From Leptospira hartskeerlii (GTDB lineage Bacteria > Spirochaetota > Leptospiria > Leptospirales > Leptospiraceae): a stretch of 64,000 bases of DNA. The stretch lies in the NCBI RefSeq assembly GCF_002811475.1, contig NZ_NPDL01000001.1, positions 62,001 through 126,000 of the forward strand, given 5' to 3'. Shown here piece after piece: positions 54,264-62,627 of the stretch. The translations under genes and the position numbers were made by a program. The notes below the pieces were generated by a model. That model made no database searches. It had not been told where the DNA came from and worked only from the letters and a program-made list of their open reading frames with translations. Position 1 is the first letter of the stretch. Each line of letters begins with the position of its first letter.

Positions 54264-55043
54264 ATGAAAATTCACCCAACAGCCATCGTCGATTCGAAAG
54301 CGGAACTACACGAGTCCGTCGAAGTCGGTGCGTATACAATTATAGAAAAAGATGTGGTAATCGGCGAAGGAACCGTAATCGAAACCGGAGCCCGAATTTT
54401 CGCAGGTACTAAATTCGGCAAATTTAACAAAGTCCATCATGGAGCGGTTATCGGAGTAGGTCCTCAGGATCTAGGCTTTGATCCGAGCACTCCGAGCAAA
54501 ACGATCATCGGAGATAATAATACGTTTAAGGAATATTCCAATATTCACAAGGGAACCAAGGTGGATTCTCCGACTATTATTGGAAATAGGAATTACGTGA
54601 TGGGAAATGCTCACGTAGGTCACGACTGTATTTTAGGAGATGATAATATTCTAACGCATGGTCTTGTTTTAGCGGGACACGTTACCGTCGGTAATAAGGC
54701 ATTCATTTCCGGTTTAGTGGCAGTTCACCAATTTTGTTTTGTGGGCGATTATGCAATGATAGCCGGTTGTTCCAAAGTTGTACAAGACGTTCCTCCTTTT
54801 GCTACTGCGGACGGAAATCCCTGCACGATCATCGGTTTAAATACTGTAGGTCTGAAAAGGGGAGGATTTTCTCCCGAGACCAGATCTGCGATCAAGAACG
54901 CATACAAAGTAATTTATCATTCCGGTATGAATTATAGAGCAGCTTTGGATCAATTAGAGAAGGAGTCAGGTCATCCACCTGAAGTTCTGCAGATCATCAA
55001 GTTCTTTAGAGATAGTGATCGTGGAGTAATGAATCACAGATAA
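54264..55043 (+). CDS. lpxA: UDP-N-acetylglucosamine acyltransferase LpxA
   Basis: First enzyme of lipid A synthesis; 259 residues, a homotrimeric left-handed beta-helix. The start KIHPTAIVDSKAEL, the catalytic His in NAHVGHDCILGD (about residue 120), LAGHVTVG, VAVHQF and the C-terminal helices FSPETRSAIKNAYKVIYHSG are typical. In Leptospira the acceptor is the 3-amino GlcNAc derivative with a 3-hydroxylauroyl donor, known from family work. It is monocistronic here, without lpxD or fabZ next to it, and followed by a strong terminator. Confidence 0.97.
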   Translation: MKIHPTAIVDSKAELHESVEVGAYTIIEKDVVIGEGTVIETGARIFAGTKFGKFNKVHHGAVIGVGPQDLGFDPSTPSKTIIGDNNTFKEYSNIHKGTKVDSPTIIGNRNYVMGNAHVGHDCILGDDNILTHGLVLAGHVTVGNKAFISGLVAVHQFCFVGDYAMIAGCSKVVQDVPPFATADGNPCTIIGLNTVGLKRGGFSPETRSAIKNAYKVIYHSGMNYRAALDQLEKESGHPPEVLQIIKFFRDSDRGVMNHR

Positions 55044-55054
55044 CTAAAAGTCCT

Positions 55055-55087
55055 ACGTGTTGGAATTTCAACACGTGTTCTTTTTTT
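55055..55087 (+). terminator. Intrinsic terminator of lpxA
   Basis: Perfect 8-bp stem ACGTGTTG / CAACACGT (55055-55062 with 55069-55076), 6-base loop, then a T run (55079 on). Confidence 0.93.
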
Positions 55088-55091
55088 ACTC

Positions 55092-55856
55092 TCAATCTAT
55101 CCTGGCGCAATCCGGATTGATAGAAGTTACGTATTCCAGGGGTAAGTCTCCTAAAAAGTCGGATCCCTGGAATTTCCCTTTAAAATTCAATTTTCCCTTT
55201 TTATAAGCATCCACCCATGCTCTTTGAAATTTATTAGAGAGAGGAGCATAAGACCAATGCCATTTCTCTTCATTATAACCTTTTCCGCCTCTTTCTGATT
55301 TGGAAGAATAAGGCTGGCAGAATCCGAACCTATGAGCATTTTTCTTCATCCAATTATAGAATGTTTCTCCTCTTCCTCCATTTTCGAAATAGGAGTTTTC
55401 CAAGGCATTGATATCAATGTCAGTCCCCCAGTGATGGCGGGAAGTGCCAGGGGCGCTGGAAAATTCTAAAATTAAGGAGATGATTTGAGAAGGAGTTTTG
55501 TCTTTTACGGATTCTCTCATCTTCTTCTTTCCGGAATACTTATCTTCCCAGATGGATTTTTGATCCGAAAAAGATCTATGAGCGGAGACTATAAATGGCT
55601 CTTGCCTTTCTTGCGGGTGGTCTTTTTTATATTCTTCTTTTAATTTTATAAATGCAGCCTTGGTTTCTTTTCTTAGGAAAAACTGTCTTGGATCTCCAGG
55701 ATTTGTAAAAGATACAAGTGCTTTCTCCTTAGGAAAGTCTCCGATCAGGTAAGAAATTTCCGAAACACCTTGATAGGTTTCGTCTGTCGTTTGGGAAATT
55801 AAGGAGAAGGTACCGAAAATCAGAACAAGTACTAAACATCGGAATAGGAACGGCAT
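55092..55856 (-). CDS. Exported VanY-type (M15) D-Ala-D-Ala carboxypeptidase
   Basis: Protein of 254 residues with a signal peptide (LFRCLVLVLIFGTFSLISQ). The M15 zinc site is complete: SxHxxGxxxD as SRHHWGTDIDI and the second motif EKWHWSY, with FIVSAHRSFSDQ before. It would trim peptidoglycan stem peptides in the periplasm. It is convergent with lpxA across the terminator at 55055 and stands alone. Confidence 0.93.
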   Translation of the reverse strand: MPFLFRCLVLVLIFGTFSLISQTTDETYQGVSEISYLIGDFPKEKALVSFTNPGDPRQFFLRKETKAAFIKLKEEYKKDHPQERQEPFIVSAHRSFSDQKSIWEDKYSGKKKMRESVKDKTPSQIISLILEFSSAPGTSRHHWGTDIDINALENSYFENGGRGETFYNWMKKNAHRFGFCQPYSSKSERGGKGYNEEKWHWSYAPLSNKFQRAWVDAYKKGKLNFKGKFQGSDFLGDLPLEYVTSINPDCARID

Positions 55857-56070
55857 AATTCCATATTCTTCTTTGGCGACTTGGGGAAAAAGAATTTTCT
55901 AACGTGCCCGATTTGTTTAAGACACAAATGCTACTACAGAAATTTCCGGGTCTTTATGACAAACTCCGGCCTTGAAATCCGGAAATTTGTATTGCATTAC
56001 TTGTGAAATTCGGTTGAAGTTAAGCTCTAATTGGAAATTTCTTGTAAAAAACAAATTGGGAGAACCCTGG

Positions 56071-56409
56071 ATGAAAAAAATCATCACTCTTCTTCTGCCC
56101 CTGTTCTTAACGTTTAATTGTGTTCTATTTGATGCAATCGGTCTTTCCTATCCGGATACCGTAGACGGAACGGAAGCAAAAAGTATCATTCTGACAAGTG
56201 CAGTTATTGGATCCGCAGTAAGCGGCTTTGAAGTTCTTTCTATTCTTGCTCCTCAATTAGCAAAAGTAGAAGAAGATAAATACTATAACAAAGCTGATGT
56301 TGACGATTGTGCAAACGAAGCATTGATTATCAACTTACTCACAGTGGATTTAGGCGGTTTTACTTGCGACCTAAACCCTAGGCCGACGATCATTCCTTTT
56401 ATCTACTGA
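56071..56409 (+). CDS. Small lipoprotein
   Basis: Protein of 112 residues with signal KKIITLLLPLFLTFNC (lipobox Cys at 17). The mature region has a small hydrophobic patch (IILTSAVIGSAVSGF) and two further Cys (DDCANEA, FTCDLN). It looks like the short Leptospira-specific lipoprotein families, but no certain assignment is possible. ATG 56071 has GGGAG nine bases upstream, which decides against the ATG at 55972. Confidence 0.75.
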   Translation: MKKIITLLLPLFLTFNCVLFDAIGLSYPDTVDGTEAKSIILTSAVIGSAVSGFEVLSILAPQLAKVEEDKYYNKADVDDCANEALIINLLTVDLGGFTCDLNPRPTIIPFIY

Positions 56410-56430
56410 TCCGTTTCACGGACTGTTCAT

Positions 56431-56465
56431 TTTTCGGCCGGCTGAAAGTATAGGTCGGCCGAAAA
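56431..56465. repeat. 10-bp inverted repeat between convergent genes
   Basis: TTTTCGGCCG (56431-56440) and CGGCCGAAAA (56456-56465) with a 15-base loop, between the convergent lipoprotein gene and recG. Neither strand has a U tract after the stem, so it is unlike a normal intrinsic terminator. Confidence 0.6.
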
Positions 56466-56474
56466 CTCTTCCTT

Positions 56475-58592
56475 TTAATTCGAAAACAATAAAGCACCTT
56501 CTGAAAATCGAGAAACGATTTCCGATTTTTCCAGATCTCCCAAATTTCCGAATTGGTTCGCATCCTCTCTAGAGATCTCAATCCATTTGCTATCTTCTCT
56601 TAGATCAGCGATCTTAAAGTCTGGCAGTCCACTTTGTCTTACGCCTAAAAGTTCTCCAGGGCCTCGCAATTTCAAGTCCGCTTCAGATAAGAAGAAGCCA
56701 TCATCAGAATCTACTAAAGCCTGGATGCGATATCTTGCTTCTTCCGTAATTTTGGAGTCTGAAATTAAGATACAAAAACTCTCGTGTTTTCCCCGACCCA
56801 CTCTTCCTCTCAACTGATGTAATTGAGAGATCCCAAATCTATCTGAATGTTCTATTACCATTACGGAAGCATTTGGAACGTCCACGCCTACTTCTATCAC
56901 TGTGGTGCTGACTAAGATTTGGATCTCGTTTTGTTGGAACAATTTCATGATCCTATCTTTTTCAGAAGTTTCCATTTTTCCATGGAGAAGTCCCACTTTG
57001 AATTCCGGAAAAACATCTTTTCTTAATGTTTCGTATGCTTCTATACAGGACTTAAGGTCCGATTTTTCGGATTCTTCTACCAATGGATAGACTATATAAC
57101 ATTGTCTTCCTTGGGAGACATACTTTTGGATGGATTTATAAACTCCGGATCTTTTGCTTTCAGTAAACCATAGTGTTTTGATAGGGATCCTACCGGCAGG
57201 ACGATTTTTTAAAGTCACTAATTCCAAGTCACCATATAGAGTAAGACAAAGTGTTCTTGGAATAGGAGTGGCGGTCATTGCGAGAATGTCCGGATTTTTT
57301 CCTTTGGCTCTTAATGTTTCTCTTTGTTCTACTCCGAATTTATGTTGTTCGTCTATTATTGCAAGTCCCAAGTCTTTGAAGGTTACATCTTCTTGGAAAA
57401 CACTATGAGTCCCTATGATAAATAGAGATTCTCCAGTCTTGATCCTGAATATTTTTTCTGCCCTGGTTTTTTTAGGTTCTTTTCCTACTAAAATTTCTAT
57501 TCTTAGGAAAGGCATGTTTCCTAAGAAGTTCATTACAGTTTGATAATGTTGTCTTGCTAAAATTTCGGTAGGAGCCACCATGCAGACTTGGACTTGATTA
57601 TCCGTGTATCTAAGTGCAGTGAGAAGCGCTACCAAGGTTTTTCCAGAACCAACATCTCCTTGTAACAGGATTGCGGCAGGACTATCCGACTTGGTCCATT
57701 CTGAAATTTTTGCCAGGCTTTCTTTCTGATCTGGAGTCAACTCGAAAGGTAGATTTTTGATCAGATCCTTTGCCGTTTTAGATTCAGGAAGAGGCCATAA
57801 AATCCTGGGGACTTTTGCTCTCCTAGAACGTTTGTATTCTATAAGTAGATTAAAATAATATAATTCTTCGTATTTGAATCTGGTTCTTGCTCTTTCTAAT
57901 TGTTCATCTTCTGTGGGAAAATGGATCTCATTATAAGCCTGGGCCCGATCCATCAGATTTCTTTTTTTGACTATTTGGGCCGGCAGGATTTCCTGAATTT
58001 TGCCTTCCAAAAGTTTCAACGCAAAGTGGATTATCTTACGAAGCTCTCTGGAATTGAGGTGTTCGTCCCTCATTGCCTCTGTCGTAGGATAAAGTGGAAT
58101 GATTCGGCCAGTGTGAATACTCTCAGGAAGATCGTCTTCAGAAATGTCGGAATTCCCACCATAAGATAGAACTTCGTAATCCGGATGCATGAGTTGGAAT
58201 CCTCTGAAATATTCCAGTTTGCCTGTGACAGCTACGAGAATTCCGGGTTGAAAGACCCTGCGAAAAAATTGGATACCCCTGAAGAAAACTAAACTGATTG
58301 GTTCGTTGTTTTTTGTTTTTGCAGAAACTACTAGTCTAGATTTTTTTCCATGGGCCAAATAAGAATCGATTACTTCTACAATTAACGTAACTGATTCTCC
58401 CTGTTTGAGTAGAATGTTTTCGGTTAAGTTCCGATCTAAATATCTGCGCGGGAACCATCCTAAAAGATCTTGGATAGTTTTGATCCCTACGGATTCCAAA
58501 ACTTCCTGCTTTTTCGGGCCAACACCTTTGACGACTCCGATGGAGCTAACTAGGGAAACGGTAGTTTTTTTATCAGAGACCGAGTTCTTCAT
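56475..58592 (-). CDS. recG: ATP-dependent DNA helicase RecG
   Basis: Replication-fork-remodelling helicase of 705 residues. It has the N-terminal wedge/OB domain, then helicase motifs LLQGDVGSGKTLVAL (about residue 310), PTEILARQHYQ, IDEQHKFGVEQR (DExH-type box), TATPIPRTL, and the C-terminal HQLRGRVGRG with the TRG motif region after it. The start chosen is ATG 58592; an upstream ATG at 58655 would add 21 residues with no family match. It overlaps the upstream gene by 20 bases and is the last gene of a four-gene operon. Confidence 0.96.
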   Translation of the reverse strand: MKNSVSDKKTTVSLVSSIGVVKGVGPKKQEVLESVGIKTIQDLLGWFPRRYLDRNLTENILLKQGESVTLIVEVIDSYLAHGKKSRLVVSAKTKNNEPISLVFFRGIQFFRRVFQPGILVAVTGKLEYFRGFQLMHPDYEVLSYGGNSDISEDDLPESIHTGRIIPLYPTTEAMRDEHLNSRELRKIIHFALKLLEGKIQEILPAQIVKKRNLMDRAQAYNEIHFPTEDEQLERARTRFKYEELYYFNLLIEYKRSRRAKVPRILWPLPESKTAKDLIKNLPFELTPDQKESLAKISEWTKSDSPAAILLQGDVGSGKTLVALLTALRYTDNQVQVCMVAPTEILARQHYQTVMNFLGNMPFLRIEILVGKEPKKTRAEKIFRIKTGESLFIIGTHSVFQEDVTFKDLGLAIIDEQHKFGVEQRETLRAKGKNPDILAMTATPIPRTLCLTLYGDLELVTLKNRPAGRIPIKTLWFTESKRSGVYKSIQKYVSQGRQCYIVYPLVEESEKSDLKSCIEAYETLRKDVFPEFKVGLLHGKMETSEKDRIMKLFQQNEIQILVSTTVIEVGVDVPNASVMVIEHSDRFGISQLHQLRGRVGRGKHESFCILISDSKITEEARYRIQALVDSDDGFFLSEADLKLRGPGELLGVRQSGLPDFKIADLREDSKWIEISREDANQFGNLGDLEKSEIVSRFSEGALLFSN

Positions 58593-58968
58593 CCTGGACT
58601 GGTTTCGGTTGAGGAGAATTTTGTAAACTTTCCTCGGGAGCCGAACTCGAATCATCCAATCCTAGGTAACAATAACGGCAACCATAAATCCGTGCTTGTC
58701 GTTTTGCTCCGGGAATCGCGGGTTCAAAAAGAACTGCATATAAATATTCGTTCTTATCCAAGAACCTCCCGCATACAGGACAAAGTCTAGGGCGGGGAAT
58801 ATTTGGATCCCAATTTCCACCATATACTTTTCTTGGATTTCCATAATCGTTGTCTTTGGGTCGTTTGGAATCTTTTTTATCCAGACGTTTTGTATCTACA
58901 GTATATAAAACATGGAAGAAGATCGCGGCGGCGGCCAAACAAGCAACCAAAGTGAGAAAGGTGATCAT
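58573..58968 (-). CDS. Membrane-anchored zinc-ribbon-like protein
   Basis: Protein of 131 residues with one N-terminal membrane segment (FLTLVACLAAAAIFFHVLY) followed by a basic stretch, a probable zinc ribbon with CPVCG and CRYCY, and a Ser/Pro-rich acidic tail. Function unknown. It overlaps the NTase gene by 4 bases (ATGA) at its start and recG by 20 bases at its end. Confidence 0.8.
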   Translation of the reverse strand: MITFLTLVACLAAAAIFFHVLYTVDTKRLDKKDSKRPKDNDYGNPRKVYGGNWDPNIPRPRLCPVCGRFLDKNEYLYAVLFEPAIPGAKRQARIYGCRYCYLGLDDSSSAPEESLQNSPQPKPVQDEELGL

Positions 58969-59642
58969 TGTTTTAGATAATCCTTTATTTTCTCCGCCAT
59001 AGAGCCGGGCAATTTAATTCCCTTATCAGCCAGTCTTCCTGCGTATTTATGAAAAGAGTAAGTATGTTGAGAAGACTTGATGATTCCTTCGAAACATTCC
59101 TCTAATGATTCGGAAATTTTCTCCCAAAGAGGAAGATTCTCGGAGATCATGTTTTCGTATTTGTGTAGGAGTCTACGATTCACCCCTCTACAAATGGATC
59201 TATAAAAACAAAAACGGATGAGTAAGGCTGACTCAGCATTCTTATCTTTTATATCTTTTTCTAATTGGTTCAGATTGATACAATCTACGATTTCCAATTT
59301 ATAAGCCTGAGAATTGTGTTCGAAAGTGACCAGATTCAGGAACATATGTTTGAAAAGGGAAATTTTATAACAATTTTCCAGTCCACATTCTCCCATTCTG
59401 CTTTCTTCACATCTAGTATACATTACTATGTCCGTGTCTGAGTCGGTGGTGGCTTGGCCGAAATTTAAGGAACCTAAGATATCGAATGCTACCTCGTCTC
59501 CTCCATAGTTGATGAGTTTATTGAATTTTTTGAAATCTTCTATTCTCTCTCTGGATACTCCAGTCTCGTGAGATCTGAAAAACTTTTTCAGACCTACGAA
59601 TTTTACAATATTGGAGTTTGAACTAAGTTTTGGAAGAGTCAT
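58965..59642 (-). CDS. Minimal nucleotidyltransferase-fold protein
   Basis: Protein of 225 residues with the nucleotidyltransferase signature GSLNFGQATTDSDTDIVMYT (G-S, then D-x-D, about residue 60), and a helical C-terminal half. It also has a group of Cys (CEESRMGECGLENCY) just after the catalytic segment. The substrate is unknown. ATG 59642 lies 4 bases after the stop of the metallophosphoesterase gene and has GATAGG before it; the ORF opening at 59699 lies inside that gene. Confidence 0.82.
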   Translation of the reverse strand: MTLPKLSSNSNIVKFVGLKKFFRSHETGVSRERIEDFKKFNKLINYGGDEVAFDILGSLNFGQATTDSDTDIVMYTRCEESRMGECGLENCYKISLFKHMFLNLVTFEHNSQAYKLEIVDCINLNQLEKDIKDKNAESALLIRFCFYRSICRGVNRRLLHKYENMISENLPLWEKISESLEECFEGIIKSSQHTYSFHKYAGRLADKGIKLPGSMAEKIKDYLKQ

Positions 59643-59646
59643 AAAC

Positions 59647-60645
59647 CTATCGGATAAAGTCTTCCGCCGAAACTTCAGAGTCACTGCTTGCATGGACAAG
59701 TTCCAGCTTGTCTCCTGAGCAATCGATTTCTAAAAGATGGCGAATTGAGTGATCCGATAGTCTATTCAGTTTTACATTTTTTACAAGATTGTTTTCTAAT
59801 TCTATTTCAGAGAAGAAACCTCCGGGTTGAAATCCGAAGACTGAATCAACCGGTCCAAAATTAGAAGGATTCAAAAACACTGTTTTTCCCTTTTTTACGA
59901 TCCCTTGGTCTTCATGAACATGACCCGAGACAACTAAGGCTGGAGCATAATCGTCCAAATATCTTCTGATCCCCTGGGAACCTACATGTCCGAAACTTGG
60001 GATCTTATCTAAAAATCCGTAAGCAGGATTATGGATCACAACTACATCTGGATTTTCTTCCTTAAAGAAATCTTCGGGTTCGCTATAATTTTTTCCGTTA
60101 CGATTGTATTCGTGGAATTTTACCGCTAACTTTTCGGGAATACCTGAAGTGATCACAGGGGCTCCACCATAACCCGCAAATTTTAGCCCTCCCATATCGA
60201 AGGTTTTTCTATGAAGGTCTCTTTCGTATAACGCGGAATATTGAAGATCTATATCATAATTTCCTGGTAATAACCAGACAGGTGCTTTTGCATATTTTTG
60301 GATGATGATCTCGATGAGTTCATATTTTTCCTTCATCGTCTTTGCGGCTTGGTGGAATAATCTTCTGTAATCGTGGGATTTTTCTACCACGTTAGGCTGG
60401 TACTTCTCCGGGAAACGTACTGCTCTTGTCGCATAATCGTAAGGATTGATGTCTTCCTTGATATCATCCATGATACGATACATGTCTTCTTGGAGTGTTA
60501 CAAATTCGATGATACGTTCGGGATTAAAAAAAGCTTTGTAGATGATATCGCCGGAGAAAAGGTACAAGTCGCATTCGGTTCCTAAAAGGACTTCTTTCAA
60601 TCCTCTGAGTCCGTCGTGGATATCGGTGAGGTAAATGATCCTCAT
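59647..60645 (-). CDS. Calcineurin-like metallophosphoesterase
   Basis: Protein of 332 residues. Metal ligands fall in the usual order: DIHD near the start (DxH), FSGDI (GD), LLPGNYDI (the family's GNH/D, here GNYD), VVIHNPAYG and VSGHVHED (GHxH). Substrate unknown; the family acts on phosphoproteins, cyclic nucleotides or nucleotides. It is the first gene of the operon leading to recG, upstream of the NTase. A dyad at 60670-60688 lies just before the start. Confidence 0.9.
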   Translation of the reverse strand: MRIIYLTDIHDGLRGLKEVLLGTECDLYLFSGDIIYKAFFNPERIIEFVTLQEDMYRIMDDIKEDINPYDYATRAVRFPEKYQPNVVEKSHDYRRLFHQAAKTMKEKYELIEIIIQKYAKAPVWLLPGNYDIDLQYSALYERDLHRKTFDMGGLKFAGYGGAPVITSGIPEKLAVKFHEYNRNGKNYSEPEDFFKEENPDVVVIHNPAYGFLDKIPSFGHVGSQGIRRYLDDYAPALVVSGHVHEDQGIVKKGKTVFLNPSNFGPVDSVFGFQPGGFFSEIELENNLVKNVKLNRLSDHSIRHLLEIDCSGDKLELVHASSDSEVSAEDFIR

Positions 60646-60669
60646 TTGGACTTATCCTAATTTTATGTT

Positions 60670-60688
60670 AAACGACTTACAGTCGTTT
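60670..60688. repeat. Dyad AAACGAC-5-GTCGTTT
   Basis: A perfect 7-bp inverted repeat with a 5-base centre, 24 bases upstream of the metallophosphoesterase start. It could be an operator or a weak terminator for the upstream gene. Confidence 0.5.
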
Positions 60689-60738
60689 GACCCTTTCTAT
60701 ACTGATTCTCGAAAAACCCGTGATAATGTCCAATCTTT

Positions 60739-61431
60739 CTAATCCCTCCACAGCATGAGCATGCTGTCTTCATTCTCCGAAATCGGCTCTATTCTCAAAT
60801 AGTCCGGACCAAAGAAATCCAATAACGGTTTTAAGATCGTATTGGAACGCACGAATAAGAATACGTTTCCTTTTTCAGGAATTACTCTTTGGACAGTTAC
60901 AGCTCCTGCTACTTCCGGAATTTCCGCTAAAAAATAATTTAGATCGACTCGGATCTCGTTTCCAACTTCCGTAAGGGATAATATTTCCGGAATTTCTTCG
61001 ACGATCTCTTCTAATATTAACTTTCGATGGAATTTGAAAACTTTGGAAAAAATCCGTATTGGATCTATTGACCTTGGGTTATGATCATAGAGTCTAAACG
61101 CTTCTATTCTAAATACCACTCTATTTCCATCTACCTTCACGGGTCGTAAAGAGAGTTTGTATCTAATATGATTTGTTCTTAAAATTTTGGACCAAGCTAA
61201 TCCTTGGATGGAATAATGCCCTGAAAGGTATAAAACACCCCGACCGGAATCCATCACTAGGGACTCCAGATCTTCCGTACCCTCTACCACTTTTTTTTGC
61301 AGAACTTTATTCAAAGAATGAAGTAAAACGGCGATCCTGTAATTGCTCTTTAAGGCTTTTTCTTCAAAGGAATTTTTTCCCGTCAGAAAATCTAAAAGAT
61401 TGAATCCCGAAAGTTTCCGCAAATCGAGCAT
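60739..61431 (-). CDS. Conserved-looking hypothetical protein
   Basis: Cytoplasmic protein of 230 residues with no signal peptide. It is a mixed alpha/beta protein: an N-terminal helical segment, a central strand-rich part ([34 protein letters not shown]) and a C-terminal part with several strands and helices. No motif is recognised. It is divergent from gpsA with a gap of 168 bases and 93 bases from the next gene on its own strand. Confidence 0.72.
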   Translation of the reverse strand: MLDLRKLSGFNLLDFLTGKNSFEEKALKSNYRIAVLLHSLNKVLQKKVVEGTEDLESLVMDSGRGVLYLSGHYSIQGLAWSKILRTNHIRYKLSLRPVKVDGNRVVFRIEAFRLYDHNPRSIDPIRIFSKVFKFHRKLILEEIVEEIPEILSLTEVGNEIRVDLNYFLAEIPEVAGAVTVQRVIPEKGNVFLFVRSNTILKPLLDFFGPDYLRIEPISENEDSMLMLWRD

Positions 61432-61599
61432 GGAAGAACAAAATTAATCCCTCTGATTCGGTCGGTAAACTTCATTTCTGTTTTAAATCAAAATAAGAAT
61501 CGAAAGGCATTCGTAAATCCCCGCTTTTTTTTCTTGCCGTTTAGGCTTTCCTGGTCAGGATCATCACTCCTTAGGGTTAGTTCGGGGAAAGGGTATCTC

Positions 61600-62601
61600 A
61601 TGCAAATCGGCGTTATCGGATCTGGAAGTTTTGGCTCTTCTTTAGGTGTGCTGCTGGCGGACAAAGGTTATGATGTTACCATTTGGGGAAGGAACGCCGG
61701 CCTTATCCAAGAGATTAATGAGAACCATCGGAACGAAAAATATCTGCCAGGCATAGATCTTCCTAAAAATTTAAAAGGAAGTACTAGTTTAGAAGAAGCT
61801 GTTCGAGACAAAGATATGATTGTTTCTGCTCCTCCTTCTCATGCAATTACTGATATTCTAAAAGAAATTAAAACTTTTCTTCCTGAAAAGGCCCCTATCG
61901 TTTCTGCAAGTAAAGGGATAGAGAACGGAAGTCTTCGATTAGTTTCTGAAATTTTTGAAGCAGAACTTCCAGGCAAATTTCATAGCAGATTGTCCTATCT
62001 TTCCGGACCTAGTTTTGCGAAAGAATTGGTCAAACGTGTACCTACGATAGTGAGTATTGCATCTAAGAATGAAGCAACTGCAAGAAAGGTACAGGAAATA
62101 TTCAGTTTCACTTATTTCAGGACCTATTGGACTCCTGATGTGGTCGGAGTAGAAGTCGGCGGCTCCTTAAAAAATGTGATCGCGATCGCCGCAGGAGTTT
62201 CCGACGGATTAGGATTCGGGCAGAATACTAGGGCAGCTTTGATCACCAGAGGGCTTACGGAAATTTCCAGACTAGGAGTTAAATTGGGAGCAGATCCTCT
62301 TACATTTTTAGGACCTTCCGGAATGGGAGATTTGATCTTAACATGCTGTGGAGATGCTTCCAGAAACAGGACTGTCGGTTTTAGATTGGGAAAAGGAGAA
62401 AGCCTGGATTCCATTTTAGGCGGTATGGTAGAAGTTGCAGAAGGGGTAAAAACCGCAAAAAGTGGATTCGAATTATCCCAGAAATTAGGCATTGAAATGG
62501 CCATCACCACCGAGGTGTATAAAATGCTTTACGAGCATAAGAATCCGAAGGAGGTTGTTAGAGATTTAATGGGCCGGGACTTAAAAAGAGAAGGTCTATA
62601 A
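61600..62601 (+). CDS. gpsA: NAD(P)-dependent glycerol-3-phosphate dehydrogenase
   Basis: Enzyme of 333 residues that reduces DHAP to sn-glycerol-3-phosphate for phospholipid synthesis. The cofactor motif [14 protein letters not shown] is at the N-terminus, followed by SGPSFAKEL (catalytic-region pattern), the conserved Lys in [13 protein letters not shown] and the substrate-binding [11 protein letters not shown]. The start ATG 61600 has a GGGGAAAGGG site. A reading frame open from 61534 would add 22 residues before the Rossmann fold. Confidence 0.97.
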   Translation: MQIGVIGSGSFGSSLGVLLADKGYDVTIWGRNAGLIQEINENHRNEKYLPGIDLPKNLKGSTSLEEAVRDKDMIVSAPPSHAITDILKEIKTFLPEKAPIVSASKGIENGSLRLVSEIFEAELPGKFHSRLSYLSGPSFAKELVKRVPTIVSIASKNEATARKVQEIFSFTYFRTYWTPDVVGVEVGGSLKNVIAIAAGVSDGLGFGQNTRAALITRGLTEISRLGVKLGADPLTFLGPSGMGDLILTCCGDASRNRTVGFRLGKGESLDSILGGMVEVAEGVKTAKSGFELSQKLGIEMAITTEVYKMLYEHKNPKEVVRDLMGRDLKREGL

Positions 62602-62627
62602 ACCGGACTTAAATCGCGTCGATTCCC

